Part shown: piece after piece, positions 1-9,898 of the stretch
Position numbering within the stretch: the first letter of the stretch is position 1
How the letters are laid out: each line of letters starts with the position of its first letter
Source of the DNA: Biscogniauxia marginata
Lineage: Eukaryota; Ascomycota; Sordariomycetes; Xylariales; Xylariaceae
Assembly: GCA_022695795.1 (NCBI GenBank)
Contig: MU404126.1
Location: 1-64,000, forward strand
Direction of reading: 5' to 3'
DNA: 64,000 bases
Made by a program: the position numbers and the translations under genes
The notes under the pieces: generated by a model
The model's input: only the letters and a program-made list of their open reading frames with translations
What the model was told of the DNA's origin: nothing
Databases searched by the model: none

Positions 1-105
1 TATTTTATTTATTTTATTTATTTTATTTATTTTATTTATTTTATTTATTTTATTTATTTTATTTATTTTATTTATTTTATTTATTTTATTTATTTATTTA
101 TTTAT
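1..105. repeat. 9-bp tandem repeat, AT-only
   Basis: About ten head-to-tail copies of the 9-mer TATTTTATT run from base 1 to about 90, followed by a few TTTA units to about 105. The array begins at the window edge, so its true length is unknown. It lies just outside the outer retrotransposon and contains only A and T. Confidence 0.9.
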
Positions 106-192
106 TATTTTAATACCTTTAAATAAAAAGCGTAATAAAGTAATTACGACTTTATCGATTTTAATAAGGTTAATTATTATTATAAGAAGGGT

Positions 193-197
193 GTATA
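193..197. repeat. Target-site duplication GTATA, left copy
   Basis: GTATA lies immediately before the first base of the outer 5' LTR and recurs directly after the 3' LTR at 15246-15250. A 5-bp duplication is normal for Ty3/Gypsy integrases. Confidence 0.88.
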
Positions 198-626
198 TGT
201 TACAAATTAAAAGGTAGTTTTGTTCTTAGGCGTTGTTACGTATTAGTCACATAACCTTTATCCCTATTATTTATTGCTATAAAGAGATAATTAAGAGAAG
301 ACACACACATTATCTGTCGGGATTAATAGATAATACGGAGAACTAGGAGGTGCGTTAAATACAGTCCTAAAAGACATTTATATAAATAAGTTAAAATCTC
401 CTTGTTTGTCTAGTTATTCATTTTTTTTTGTTTTTTAGCTATTAATTTAAGATTATAATTACTTTTTAATACTATAATAAGAGTACTTTAAAACCTCTTT
501 AATGAATATAACATTATAAACCAATTAAATTAATCTTAACTCATTATTACCTTTAAATTAAGAAAACCTAGTACGTACTTACCTATAAAGTCAATTAATT
601 AGGAATATATAAGGAGGTTCGTCACA
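198..626 (+). repeat. 5' LTR of outer element
   Basis: 429-bp LTR starting TGTTACAAATTA and ending GGTTCGTCACA, matched along its length by 14816-15245. Its 3' half (from about 405) is also shared with the inner element's LTRs, but its 5' half (U3) is not. Directly downstream is the leader TTTTGATAGCTC, also shared with the inner element. I could not assign a primer-binding tRNA. Confidence 0.9.
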
Positions 627-924
627 TTTTGATAGCTCTTTAATTAGTGCTTAACATTGGTTTAAAAGGAGGGACTTTTAATCGAATAATTCCAGGACAA
701 GTATGCCCCTTAAAACTAAAGAGTAATAAAAAAAAACAAGTAAAAAAATAATAATTAATAAGCTCTTAAACGAAAACTTTAAATCTTTTTACAGTATAAC
801 AAAAAGGTTTAAAAAAACTAACACAAGAGTTTATTATAGTTATAACTAAAAAAGAGTTATAAAAGGACACCTTAAAAACTTAACACGAAAAATCATTTAA
901 GAAAAAAGAAAAGGAGGAGGAAAA

Positions 925-1910
925 AACACTTAAAAAAGAAAATAAATAGGTAAAACAACCCCTACCTCTTAAAAACAAGTAACCAAAACCACCTTTAAAC
1001 GATAGCGACCCTAATAACTTAAACGACGAAAACAATATAATAACCCTTAACGTAAAGGGTTTTAAATTAATTATACTTAGTAAATATAATGGATTAAGCG
1101 ATCTAAAAGGATTTCTAATTTAGGCCGGAACCTATTTACGGTTTTATTATAAAACGATTACTACTAAGGAATAAAAAGTTTTTATAGTATCCCAGCTCCT
1201 CGTCGAAACCGCTTTAACCTAGTTCTAACCAGTGTTAAAAAATCATCTAAAAAACGAATTAAACGCCTAAAAAAACACGAAAAAAGTCTTTAAAAATTAT
1301 AAAGAATTTAAAAAACAACTTAAATCTATATTTAGTAATTTAATTCTTAAGTAATAAGCTAAAACTCGACTTTATAAATTATAACAAAACAAAAAGGCTT
1401 TAAATTACGCTATTAAGTTCAAAAAACTCGTAAGCTAATTATAACTACTTATTAAAAACCTATATTACTTATTTTATTAAGAATTAAAGAACCATATAAA
1501 GAATAAACTATATAAAACAAACCTATATAAAGAAAGGAACCCAAGAAAGTTTAATAACTACGTTATAATGGCAATTACTATTAATAACAAGAACTTCGAA
1601 CGGTACTTTAAAAAGAAAAAAATAATATAACGAAAAAATGGCGATTAACTAAAAAGAGGAAATCACAAAAGCGGTACCGGAACCAGGAAAGGTACTAAAA
1701 CTAAATCAAACCCTATTAAAATCAACGTTATTTAAAAAAAAACAAAAGAAACGAAATAAATTAACCATTAAATGTTTTAACTATAAAAAGAAAGGACATT
1801 ATAAAAACAAGTGCCGAAGTTCTAAGAAATAAGAACCAAGAACAAGAAGGATTTCTCAACCCGAGAAAAAAGCCGCCGAAGCAAGGATTTAATTTAAAAA
1901 CAATAAAAAA
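925..1910 (+). pseudogene. gag relic of outer element
   Basis: Remnant of a retrotransposon gag frame with many in-frame stops, recognised by collinearity with the inner element's gag (minus strand, 9180 to 8240). A zinc-knuckle relic is readable at 1770-1820: the pattern Cys-x2-Cys-x4-His-x4-Cys survives except that the second Cys codon now reads TAT (Tyr), a TGT-to-TAT change typical of RIP. The original start codon is not identifiable. Ends are approximate. Confidence 0.75.
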
Positions 1911-2379
1911 ATAAACCGAGTATTTACTATTAACACTATTAAAGCAGAAAAGAACAAGGAGGCCCCTATAAAAGGAGTTTATAAATCTTATTAAGTTAAC
2001 CGCAAAAACTATCTAGAGGATAACTACTCGTATTTAAAATATCTTACACTAAAACAAGCTAAACAAAGATATAACGAAAGCGAACTACCATATAAATACG
2101 ATAATTACAAGCTAAAATACAACTTAAGAATTAAGTTAAACTATAATGATCTACATTAAAACTATTATAACAACGACAAATACGAAATCTATTAAGAAAA
2201 AAGCTAATATAATAACTTAAATAAAAGGTTTTATATAAATAATAACTATAATGTTTATTAAAGCTTAAAAAACATATATTATTACATTAAAGCTTTTATA
2301 TTAATAACGCTTATTAAATACATAAAAGTTTTAAAAATAAAACTAGTTACTATTTTTAAAAACTAAAAAGTAATAACAC

Positions 2380-2384
2380 GAAAG
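2380..2384. repeat. Target-site duplication GAAAG, left copy
   Basis: GAAAG directly precedes the inner element's first LTR base (2385) and recurs at 9894-9898 right after its other LTR. This fixes the exact insertion point inside the outer element. Confidence 0.9.
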
Positions 2385-2798
2385 TGTGACGAACCTCCCT
2401 GTGTATTCCTAGTCAGCTGACTTCACAGGTGAGTACGTACTGGGTTTTCTTGATTTGAAGGTAACAGTAGGTTGAGATTGGTTCAAGGGTTTACAATGTT
2501 ATGTTCGTTAGAGAGGTTTCAAGGTATTCTTATTATAGTATCAAAAAGTGACTATAGTCTTAAATTAATAGCTAAAGAACGAGAATGAATAACTAGATAT
2601 ATAAAGAAACCTCAATTTACTTATACTCGTTTTTTCTTCATATAAACTTGTTAAATTAGTAAATCGCTTCTTATTTACCCATGATTTACTGATTCACCTT
2701 GAATTAGTAAATCGACTCTTATCTACCTATGATTTACTAATTCATATTTTGTTCACGTGATTTACACATAAAGAGGGGGGAACACAAGATCCGTAACA
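2385..2798 (-). repeat. 3' LTR of inner element
   Basis: 414-bp LTR reading TGTGACGAACC..GATCCGTAACA on the plus strand (inverted relative to the outer LTRs). It pairs with 9480-9893. Differences in the compared stretch are all transitions, for example AGTCAGCTGAC here against AGTTAGCTGAC there. Confidence 0.92.
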
Positions 2799-3021
2799 TT
2801 ATTTTTCCCCTTTAAGGATCTTTGTTTTAAAGATAAAAAAAGGGTTTAAAAAAGTCTTATTTGTTACCTTTTTTAGGTTTCTTAGCTTTATTTTTTTCAT
2901 TATATTTTACCATATAACTAAAACCCAAAAAGAAACTTTTAACACTTCGCGACGTACCGAAAAAATAATAGAAAACAAGGCTACTCTTTTAAGGTTAGTC
3001 GTTTTAAACGGGAAAAAGGAA

Positions 3022-3579
3022 ATGGCTTGTTCTTATTATGAAAATTCTGGAAAGGAGTATATAGCTTCCGAAGATTTGGATTATTATCTAGAGTATATTT
3101 GTTTAAACTATATTCGTTATGACGTTTTTGGTATTTCGCGTAAAGATGTAACTAAAATTGCTAAGTAGTTTTAAAAGGTTAAGGCAGACTTGGAAGAGGT
3201 GGATGCCGTAATTAAGGAGGCTATAGGCAAGGTGGTAGTAGTTATAAATAAGGCGCGTCGTCTTTGGACATAAAGGAGCTTATAGTCCGAAAAGTTATAG
3301 AGAATGATTACTCGGGGTTTTAATTCTATTAAGGAACTAGAGCGCGTCAAGCGCGAAGAAAAAAAACAAAAACGTTTTGTTAAAGAATCGCAACGCATAA
3401 AGGGATTATAACGTCAACCTAAATCTTTGTAAAACTTGTTTACTTCCGAGGCCTACCTTTTTTTCTTTTTTGATTTTTTTTAGTAAAATTAAGATCTCGA
3501 TATCCAGGCCTTTTTAGCCGGTTTAGATTTTAACGGTGGAAATCTTTAATCTTATTTGTTAGGTTTTTTAAATGCTTAA
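3022..3579 (+). pseudogene. Antisense Cys-cluster accessory frame of inner element, broken by stops
   Basis: A reading frame on the plus strand, opposite to pol, lying between the chromodomain and the 3' LTR. It opens at ATG 3022 with a Cys/Tyr-rich segment that looks like a decayed CxxC cluster (several Cys codons now TAT). A charged helical region follows (residues KVKADLEEVDAVIKEA, then RMITRGFNSIKELERVKREE), and a tail with FLAGLDFNGGN. Stops interrupt it at several TGG or CAG-like positions (now TAA/TAG), as RIP would produce. From memory, similar Cys-cluster plus helical proteins with an RRG-SL-EL motif and a GLDF-GG tail are widespread predictions in Pezizomycotina genomes. The function is unknown. 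The outer element has a counterpart at about 14680-14092. Confidence 0.7.
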
Positions 3580-6500
3580 GAGGTTCCTAAGTATTCTCCT
3601 TAAGTGGGTAACCTTCTTATTTAACAAGATATTATAATTAATTATTAACTTTTTTTAAATTTAATATCTTTTCGACTTCGTACTTATTAAGATTCTCTTT
3701 AAATTCTAATTATTCTTTTAACGAGGCGTTCTTTAGTGCTGGTTTTAAAAGCGAAATATGAAATATAAAATGTATTCTAAATCCTTTTAATAGCGAGAAT
3801 CTGTAGTTAACCTTCGAAACAACTTTTTTAATTTTATAAGGTTTTAATTTCTTAAATTTAAGTTTCTTATTAGGTCGTTTTGTTTTAATTTAAGGCGTTT
3901 TTATTATTACGCCTTGTCTCTAACGGAGTAAGTAAACCATGTCTCCTCTCTTGAGAATTAGTCCTTTAATTCTCTTTTTATTATAGTATTTAGTTATCCT
4001 TTCTTAAATGAATTATAGTTCTTTTTATAGCTTTATTTATGTTACTTGGATCTTTTTAAATAATACTTCTACTTAAGGAGCTACTATTGTGGTGCTTAGT
4101 GCTTTTATAAGTCTGAATGGTTTCTTGTGGATTTCTGCTTTTTAGCTATACACCGCTTTATGTAGTAATAGCTTCATGTCTTTATTAATTAATGTATTAT
4201 ATGCGACTTGGGCCATAAGTAATAATTCTACTTAATTATTTATTTACTAATTAATATAACTTTTAAGGTACTGTTTAAGTATTTGGTTAAGCCTTTCTAT
4301 TTGTTTGTTTATTTAAAGATAATACGTTATAGACAGCTTTTACTTAATCCCTATTCGTTTTATTAGGCTGGTCCAAAACTTTAACGTGAATAATTTGTCT
4401 CTATTTAAAATAATGCGTTCTAGTAGTCCATGTTTATTGACATACTTTCTTAAGAAGCTGAAAATTAATTGTTTTGCTGTGCTTAATTCGTTAAATAGTA
4501 AGAAGTAGGCGTATTTCGTGAGTTTGTTAACGATTACTTATATGTTGTTATAATGTATTTCTGTTATAGGATCTTTTGACTTTAGGAGTTTCACTACGAA
4601 GTCTTATACAATTATATTTCATGCTTTGTTAAGTATTTAGGTTAGTTATAATAATTTATATGGTTTATGTTATAATGTTTTAGCCTTATTATAGATGTTA
4701 TAATTCTTTATAATTCTTTTGATTGTTTATTATATTTTTGGAAAGTCGAATTTCTTTTAAAGTCATTTTACCGTTTTGAAAATCCCTTGGTAGCCATATA
4801 GAGGATATTCGTGAAATTCTTTGACGAATTTGTTCTGCATTTATTTTAGTATATATACTTTTTCTTTGTATAAAAGAAGTTTGTTGCTAGATTTTTATTA
4901 AGATTGTAATTGTTTTTCTTTTTGATTGTAATTTTCCTTAAATCGTTGTTTTTAGTTTCTTATGTTGATTCGCATATAAGTTAATACAATTGATTTGTTA
5001 TTCTATTGTTTAAATATCTAGATATCTCTTTTATTGATTTTTGATTCATAATCTCCTTTTCTGCTGAGAAGATCTATTTGGATATTTTCCTTTCTCTTAA
5101 TATGCTGGATTCTGAAATTAAATCTAGACAGGAAAATTATTCAACGCTCGTGTCTCTAGTTAAGCATTTGTGTTGTTATGAATCGTGTAAGGTTCTTATG
5201 GTTTAAATAAATATTAATAGGTTCCTTGGTTCCGCTAAGTTATGGTTCTTATTCTTTTAATGCTTTAATGACTATTAATAGTTCTTTGTTATAAATTTAA
5301 TAGTTTAATTTAGCATTATATAGTGCTTTGGATAGGTACGCGACTAGGTATTATTTCTTATTATCTTTTAGCTGCTCTAGGACTACTCTAATGGCGAAAT
5401 CTAAGGTGTTTATCCTTAGTCGTTTCTTTTTATTTTTATTTAGAAGTTTATATATAACCTTACTGGTTACGACTTCTTTTAGCTGTTGAAAAGCCTGTTT
5501 GGCTTTTTTAGTGAAATAGAAAGCCTTTCTTGTTTTTGCTAGGGTAGTTAGTTCCGTTAATGGTTTGGCGATACGCTTGAAATCTTTAATGAGTTGTTTA
5601 ATATAGTTAATAAAGCCAAGAAATGCGCGTACGTTTATGACATTTTTGGGTTCTGGCTAATTCTTGATTATTGCTATTTTTCCTTTTTAAATGCGAATTT
5701 CTTCTGGATTTATTATAAACCCTAAATAGTTTAGTTTCTTGATATACTATTCACTTTTAGTTAAATAAATAAGTAAGTTTGCTTTTTCTAGGGTTTCTAA
5801 TACCTACTTTACATGTTTTTTATATTCCTTTTTGTTTTTTGAGTAAATTAGTATATCGTTTAAATAAACGAATATAAATTTGTTCAGAAACTTGCAAAGA
5901 ACTGTTATAATCATGTGTTAAAATGTAGTAAGTGTGTTAATAAGTCTAAATAGCATAACTTTGTACTTATAATATCTATATATCGTTTAGAAGGCTGTAT
6001 ATTGTTTATGTTTTTTAGCTATTCTGATTATATAGTATTCATCGTAAAGGTTTAATGCTATAAAGATTTAAGCTTTACTAATTTATCCTTTTATGAGTTT
6101 CATTAGTGATAATAAATACCCGTTTTTCTTAGTTATTTTATTTAGGTGTTAGTAGTTAATTACTCGTCTTTATACTAGGTTTCTTTTTTTATTAACACGT
6201 TATTTCCCGTTTTTGTCGATTTTGGGTATTATAATTGCTAGGTATCTTAACAAAGATTCGGATTCTCGAATATATCCTTTATCAAGATCCTTTTAAATTC
6301 CCTTTTATAGTGCTTTTTGTTTTTCCTGATTTATAGGATATACTGGGAATAATTTTGGCTGTTTTCCTTTTTTGAAGTGGATTTAATAGTCTTATTAACT
6401 ATATTCTGGTAATTCTTCTTTTGTTCTATCTTTAAATAATTTATGGAAACGGAGGTACTCGTGCGGTACTCTTTTCGTTAGATTTTTAGGTTTGGTTACT

Positions 6501-8200
6501 CGAATTATATAAGCGATATGTTTCGTTTTTACATTTGTTTCTCTGGAGTTACTTGCGGTATTTATTTCGTAACTCGTAACGGTTAACTCCTCTCGTTTCT
6601 AATCTCAATAAAGCGTATCTATCTCGAAATTTATTTGTGGATTACTTTTTTTAAGCTAATTTATTCCTAAGATTATATCGTGATTTAATATATATATAAT
6701 GTTAAGAATAATTTATTTAAAATGTCTTTAAATAGTTATTAAAAAAGGAATTATTTTTCTTAACACTTTACCATTCTCGTAACTAAACATGTTTCCTTTA
6801 AAGTTCTATAATTTATATAGACTTTATTTATATACCTATAATATTTTATTTTCTTAAGCTACCTTTATTAAGACATAGCTTTTATTTGTTCTTAAATCTA
6901 TTAAGGCTTTATATTCCCTTCCATTATATCTGACTTTAGTTATAATAGTGTTGTTAAGTCCTGATTAGACTTTATATAAGGATTTGTTGTTTATGGCTTC
7001 TCGCTGCCTTACTGGCGAGAGCCTTTACCGTTTTTTGGTTTTCCATGTCCCTTCCTTTTTGGTTTTCTCTTAGTTGCTGTAGCCTGGATATCCTTCTATT
7101 CTTAGGCTTTTATGGAAACGTGTTTCTAGTAATCATTATTTAAACAATCTTTCTAATTATCTTTTACGTAGTAAGGGGTAAGAAGTCTATCCTTTATACA
7201 GAATCTTGCACATTAAAACTTTAATTTTTCTTCGAGGGCCTTTTTATAGCTTAAATCCGTTTTGTTAACTCGGAATTTCTTGAAGTTCTAGATTATTCTT
7301 AAATAAAAGGAGTAATTACTAAGTCTACTTATTAAAAGTATCTCGATATTTCCCCTTAAGTTTATATTAATTTTTAGAAGCTTTCCTTCTTTTTTGAGGT
7401 ATGCTTTAATAATTTATTTATAGCCTCGTTTAGTCGTACGTGTTTTTACTTATTACTTTATTAAGTGTTTTCTTATAAAGCCAAATAGATTAATATTATA
7501 TTTAGTTCGTTCTTCGAGCCATTATGGAAGATGTAATCCCTTCCATAATTCCTATAATTCTTCCTTAATCTCGTCTTCTTCGAAACCTACTTCAAGTAAG
7601 TCGTGTACGTCGCATAATACTGAAGTATAACACATGTAACCTTTAACCATTGCTTTATAGCTTTTTTCGGAGCTTGGGTAAAGATAACATGCTTTAAGGT
7701 AATGTGGCTATCGTGGGGTGTTATTATAGATACACTTATTTTCTTTCGTGTCGTCACTTTTTAGTTCTTAAGGATAATAACCGGCTCTATCCTTAAAACT
7801 TTTATATATTTAACAAACGTTATCGGTACAAAAGCTCCAATGTAATGATACATGTTCCCTTAAGCTCTAATGAACATTACAGTTATTATCTGTGTAAAGC
7901 CTCCAGTTTAGGCTATTATGCTAGCTTTTCCCTTAATAAGGTTCGTATTTGTCGTTCTTATAGTGGCTCTAATGTAAATCACCATGGTTTAACTTAATTC
8001 CTAAGTCGTATTCTAGCTTGTAATTATTATATATATATGGTAATTTGCCTTCATTATATCCTTGTTTAGCTTGTTCTGGTGTGAGATATCCTAGATATAA
8101 GTGGTCCTTCTTTAAGCATTCCTTGCGGTTAACTTAATAAGATTTATAAATTCCTTTTATAAAAGCCTTTTTAATCTTTTTTACTTTAATAATGCTAATA
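3565..8200 (-). pseudogene. pol relic of inner element (PR-RT-RH-IN-chromodomain)
   Basis: Degenerate polyprotein read on the minus strand. The protease site lies near 6930 and its Asp survives, but the following Ser-Gly codons are changed. The reverse transcriptase catalytic box reads YLND instead of YLDD at 5866-5855, so one catalytic Asp is Asn. The integrase core is readable at about 4570-4440 (VNKLTKYAYFLLFN), and its HHCC region near 4830 has lost a His. A chromodomain lies at about 3700-3570, where Trp codons have become TAA/TAG. Multiple stops rule out function. Domain limits are approximate. Confidence 0.85.
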
Positions 8201-8239
8201 GTAAATACTTGATTTATTTCTTTATTATTTTCGAATTAA

Positions 8240-9180
8240 ACCTTTACTTCGGCGACTCTTTTTTTAAGTTAAGGAATCCCTTTTGTTCTTGGTTCTTGTT
8301 TCTTAGGACTTCGGCACTCGTTTTTATAATGTCCCTTTTTTTTATAGTTGAAATATTTAATAGTTGATTTATCTCGTTTCTTTTGTTCTTTTTGAATAAC
8401 GTTGATTTTAATGGGATTTGACTTTATTCCTGTGCTTTTTCTAGTTCCAGCACCACTTCTATGATTTCCTCTTTTAAGCTGGTCGCCACTCCTTCGTTAT
8501 ACCGTTTTTTTCTTTTTAAGGTACCGTTCGAAGTTCTTATTATTAATGGTAATTACCATTATAACGTAATTATTGAACTTCCTTAAGTTCCTTTCTTTAT
8601 ATAGGTTTATTTTATATAACTTATTTTTCATATAATTCTTTAATTCTTAATAAAATAAGTAATATAGGCTTTCGATAAGTAATTATAACTAGCTTACGAG
8701 TTTTTTAAACTTAATAGCGTAATTTAAAGCCTTCTTATCTTGTCGTAGTTTATGAAGTCGGGCTTCGGCTTATTATTTAAGGATTAAATTGCCGAATATA
8801 GACCTAAGTTGTTTTTTAAATTCTTTATAATTTTTAAAGACTTTTTTCGTGTTTTTTTGGGTGTTTGGTCTGTTCTTTAGATAATCTTTTAACACTGGTT
8901 AAAACTAGGTTAAAGCGGTTCCGGCGAGGAGCTAAGATATCGTAAAAACCTTTTATTTCTTAATAGTAATCGTTTTATAATAGAACCGTAAATAAGTTCT
9001 AACCTGGATTAAAAATCCTTTTAAATCGTTTAACTTATTATATTTATTAAGTGTAATTAGTTTAAAACCCTTTATATTAGGAGTTATTATATTGTCGTCG
9101 TCGTCCGAGTTATTAGGGTCGTTATCGTTTGAGGGTGGTTGGGGTTGTTTTGCCTATTTGTTTTTTTTTTTAGGCATTTT
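8240..9180 (-). pseudogene. gag relic of inner element
   Basis: Minus-strand gag remnant collinear with 925-1910. A start-like ATGCC lies at about 9177. The zinc-knuckle relic at about 8357-8311 has two of its Cys codons read as TAT/TAC-type Tyr while GHYKNEC remains. Interrupted by stops. Confidence 0.75.
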
Positions 9181-9479
9181 TTCCTCCTCCTTTTCTTCTT
9201 CCTTAAATGCTTCTTCTTGCTGATCTTCCGAGATGTCCTCTTGTGACTCTTCTTTAGCTGTAATTGTAATGGACTTTTGTGTTGGTTCTTCTAAACTTTT
9301 TAGTTGTATCGTAAAAGGACTTAAAGCTTTCGTTTAAGAGCTTATTAATTATTATTCTTTTACTTATTTCTTTTTTTGTTACCCTTTAGTCTTAAGGGGC
9401 ATGCTTGTCTTGGGACTGTTTCGATTAAAAGTCCCTCCTCTTAAACCAATATCAAGCATTAATTAAGGAGCTATCAAAA

Positions 9480-9893
9480 TGTAACGAACCTCTTTATGTA
9501 TTCCTAGTTAGCTGACTTCATAGGTGAGTACATACTAGGTTTTCTTGATTTAAAAGTAATAATAGGTTAAGATTAGTTTAAGAGTTTATAATGTTATGTT
9601 CGTTAGAGAGGTTTTAAGGTACTTTTATTATAGTATTAAAGAGTAACTATAGTCTTAAATTAATAGCTAAAGAACGAGAATGAATAACTAGATATATAAG
9701 GAAACCCTAATTTACTTATACTTGTTCTTCCTTTATATAAACTCGTTGAATTAGTGAATCGCTTTTTGTTTACCCATGATTTACTGATTCACCTTGAATC
9801 AGTGAATCGACTCTTATCTACCCATGATTCACTGATTCATATTTTGCTCACGTGACCTGCACGCAGAGGGGGGGGAACACGAGATCCGTAATA
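9480..9893 (-). repeat. 5' LTR of inner element
   Basis: Paired with 2385-2798. The U3 part holds two 45-bp units (9747-9791 and 9795-9839), each bounded by inverted 14-mers. In the second unit these are TGAATCAGTGAATC and GATTCACTGATTCA, an exact reverse complement. The last base pair reads TA where the other LTR has CA, again a RIP-type change. Confidence 0.92.
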
Positions 9894-9898
9894 GAAAG
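9894..9898. repeat. Target-site duplication GAAAG, right copy
   Basis: Exact match to 2380-2384. The outer element's interior resumes directly after it. Confidence 0.9.

Larger units (their letters stand above)
2385..9893 (-). mobile_element. Inner Ty3/Gypsy chromovirus nested in the outer one, RIP-degraded
   Basis: A 7.5-kb LTR element read on the minus strand: 5' LTR at 9480-9893, 3' LTR at 2385-2798, flanked by the 5-bp duplication GAAAG. On the minus strand the order is gag (about 9180-8240), protease (about 6950-6880), reverse transcriptase (about 6450-5800), RNase H, integrase (about 4850-4300) and chromodomain (about 3700-3570). An antisense accessory frame sits between pol and the 3' LTR. 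The domains align with the outer element throughout, so both belong to one lineage, but U3 is different. In the stretches I compared, the two LTRs differ only by transitions. It inserted into the outer copy, so it is the younger of the two. Confidence 0.94.

Noticed and set aside
626..670. Assigning a tRNA primer-binding site after the LTR
   Set aside because: The sequence right after the LTR (TTTTGATAGCTC) does not start with TGG and I could not match it to a tRNA 3' end. Self-priming as in Tf1 is possible but I could not show the pairing.
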